Positions 62,921-64,000 of a DNA stretch of 64,000 nt are shown piece after piece. Under the pieces are notes generated by a model. That model was not told the origin of the DNA. It was given only the letters and a program-made list of their open reading frames with translations, and made no database searches. Within the stretch, counting starts at the first letter, position 1. Each line of letters starts with the position of its first letter. This stretch comes from Absidia repens. Its lineage: Eukaryota; Mucoromycota; Mucoromycetes; Mucorales; Cunninghamellaceae. The translations under genes and the position numbers were made by a program. The DNA lies in contig MCGE01000005.1 of the NCBI GenBank assembly GCA_002105175.1, forward strand, positions 496,001-560,000, given 5' to 3'.

Positions 62921-64000
62921 TGGGGGAATAAGCAAGTTGTAAAAGCACCATTCTAAACAATATTATCATTATTATCAACGTAGTACTTACCGAAGGGCAC
63001 TGAGCATGTCACCTTGCCTTGTCCACCAGAAGTAGCAGCCGTGCTGATAAACCGGAACGAAGAATCGTCCAAAGTACGTAATTCAAACAAATAACTATCC
63101 CCTTGACGGCGTTTCTGAGCTGCCTTTGCCTCCTCAATGGCATCGACCCATTGTTGTTTTTCTTCCAAAGTGCTGCAAAAAAAGGTATAGATTCGGCCCC
63201 GATGACCAAGATGATGTAAAGTCAAAGGAATTGTACTGCCTGTTCCACCAGTGTTCATACCACCACCGCCTCCGGTTCCAGCAGTCATAACGTCTGCAGT
63301 ACTACCGCCCAATGAAGGTACCCGAGACATCGATCCAAAATTACCCGCGCCTTGAATGAAGAGCATTTGAAGTGGTATAGGTCGTTTCCAAATACGATAT
63401 TCATCACCAGCACTTGTTTTGCGATGTTTTGTCATTAGCATCAGATGGTCAAACACAAAGGCATGTATGTCGGATTTTTCAGACACTTCGATATTGGTAG
63501 GTTTTCGTTTCATTTCGCCACGATGGTAGAGCTTGCGATGCTGCGTGTCCCCGAGTTGTACGTCATAAGACTCGCCTTGCTTGAATGTCAGAGCGCCATC
63601 AATTTTCAAGATTTCCACCCGCTTTTCAGTGATAGCCGTTTGTGCATCCGCCTTTGCTGCCACTTGACCAATCATTTCGATACACCGATTCAAATAGGCA
63701 TAGTCCGCATGGTCTTGATCGGTCTTCTTCAACACCGCAGATAAGAGGAGCTTATAACGTTGCATCCGAGTAACAGGGTTCAGCAAGAAGTGACGGAAGG
63801 CTAACCGACGCATACGCTGATCGTTGACCACCTCTGCCAAAAACGTTGCCAGTTCAGGGTTTGCTTGCGATTCCATACCAACAATATATTCGGCCAAAGG
63901 GACTCGAGGACAATAAGTTGTAAATGGTTTTTCGAAGAATGGGAAGTGCTGTACCATAATGTCACCAATCATTGGCACACATTTTTTATCATATCGCCGT
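61628..64000 (-). CDS. RhoGEF, Rom2-like (DH-PH-CNH), 5' part beyond window
   Basis: This is the C-terminal 679 codons of a Rho guanine-nucleotide exchange factor. The frame is open to the window edge. Exons are >64000-62991, 62849-62407, 62334-62051, 61994-61886 and 61822-61628. The edge lies inside the DH domain (VPMIGDIMVQHFPFFEKPF, RHFLLNPVTRMQRYKLLLSA). A PH domain follows (SDIHAFVFDHLMLMTKHR, with a Gly-rich insert near 63240-63290, ending EEKQQWVDAIEEA). A CNH (citron homology) domain follows (VTIDLQYKVAIGTDAGVYFK; LNVVCERGFEIIDPENLS; FAFYVNNRNG). This domain order is that of Rom1/Rom2, the activators of Rho1 in the fungal cell-wall-integrity pathway. One intron (62990-62850) contains a homopolymer of about 60 T on the sense strand. 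Confidence 0.92.
62857..62918. repeat. Poly(A)/(T) tract of about 60 nt in an intron
   Basis: An uninterrupted A run on the plus strand inside the RhoGEF intron 62990-62850. On the sense strand it is a poly(T) tract placed just upstream of the GCAATGTAG acceptor. Confidence 0.9.

Overview
The window looks like nuclear DNA of a filamentous early-diverging fungus, most likely Mucoromycota (Mucorales type). The reasons are: genes with many short GT-AG introns (mostly 50-100 nt), AT-rich gene-poor spacers full of A/T homopolymers, and fungal families such as a Pmr1-type Ca/Mn pump, a PDR-type ABC transporter, a Rom2-type RhoGEF, an Avt3/4-type vacuolar transporter and a Set9/Suv4-20-type methyltransferase. 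The lineage is inferred from gene content and is not proven.

Layout. 1-2965: gene-free, with a 30-bp tandem repeat, a tRNA-like element and three copies of a dispersed repeat. 2966-5518 (-): MFS drug transporter. 7598-11296 (+): Pmr1-like P-type ATPase. 12442-13803 (-): Gln/Asp-rich protein. 14454-16075 (+): Avt-like amino-acid transporter. 18173-21577 (-): IML2/TTC39 TPR protein with a frame problem in exon 1. 23275-28169 (+): PDR ABC transporter. 28170-35080: long spacer holding only a receiver-domain gene (31454-32081) and decayed coding-like stretches. 35081-35936 (+): small secreted protein. 36320-40072 (-): SET-domain methyltransferase, apparently interrupted. 43041-46380 (+): a HutD-like cupin joined to a succinylglutamate desuccinylase/aspartoacylase-type zinc hydrolase. 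46751-47395 (-): acidic protein of unknown function. 51624-52707 (+): FabG-like reductase. 55077-56090 (-): GST-like protein. 56502-58219 (-): membrane-anchored periplasmic-binding-fold protein. 58389-61421 (-): WW-MyTH4-RhoGAP. 61628->64000 (-): RhoGEF (DH-PH-CNH), cut by the window edge.

Themes. Four genes are membrane transporters (MFS, Pmr1, Avt, PDR). At the right end a Rho activator and a Rho inactivator lie head-to-tail 206 bp apart. The most unusual gene is the HutD-hydrolase fusion. HutD proteins belong to histidine utilisation, and the hydrolase belongs to the zinc-amidohydrolase group that cleaves N-substituted Glu/Asp, so one protein may bind and cleave an N-acyl or N-formimino amino acid (inference). 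A roughly 0.65-0.7 kb dispersed repeat with an E-box, a TATA-like stretch, a pyrimidine tract and AATAAA signals is present in about ten full or partial copies and fills many of the spacers.

Gene models were assembled by hand from reading frame, splice consensus and phase. Except for the two disrupted genes (IML2-like and SET), every complete model closes to a whole number of codons.
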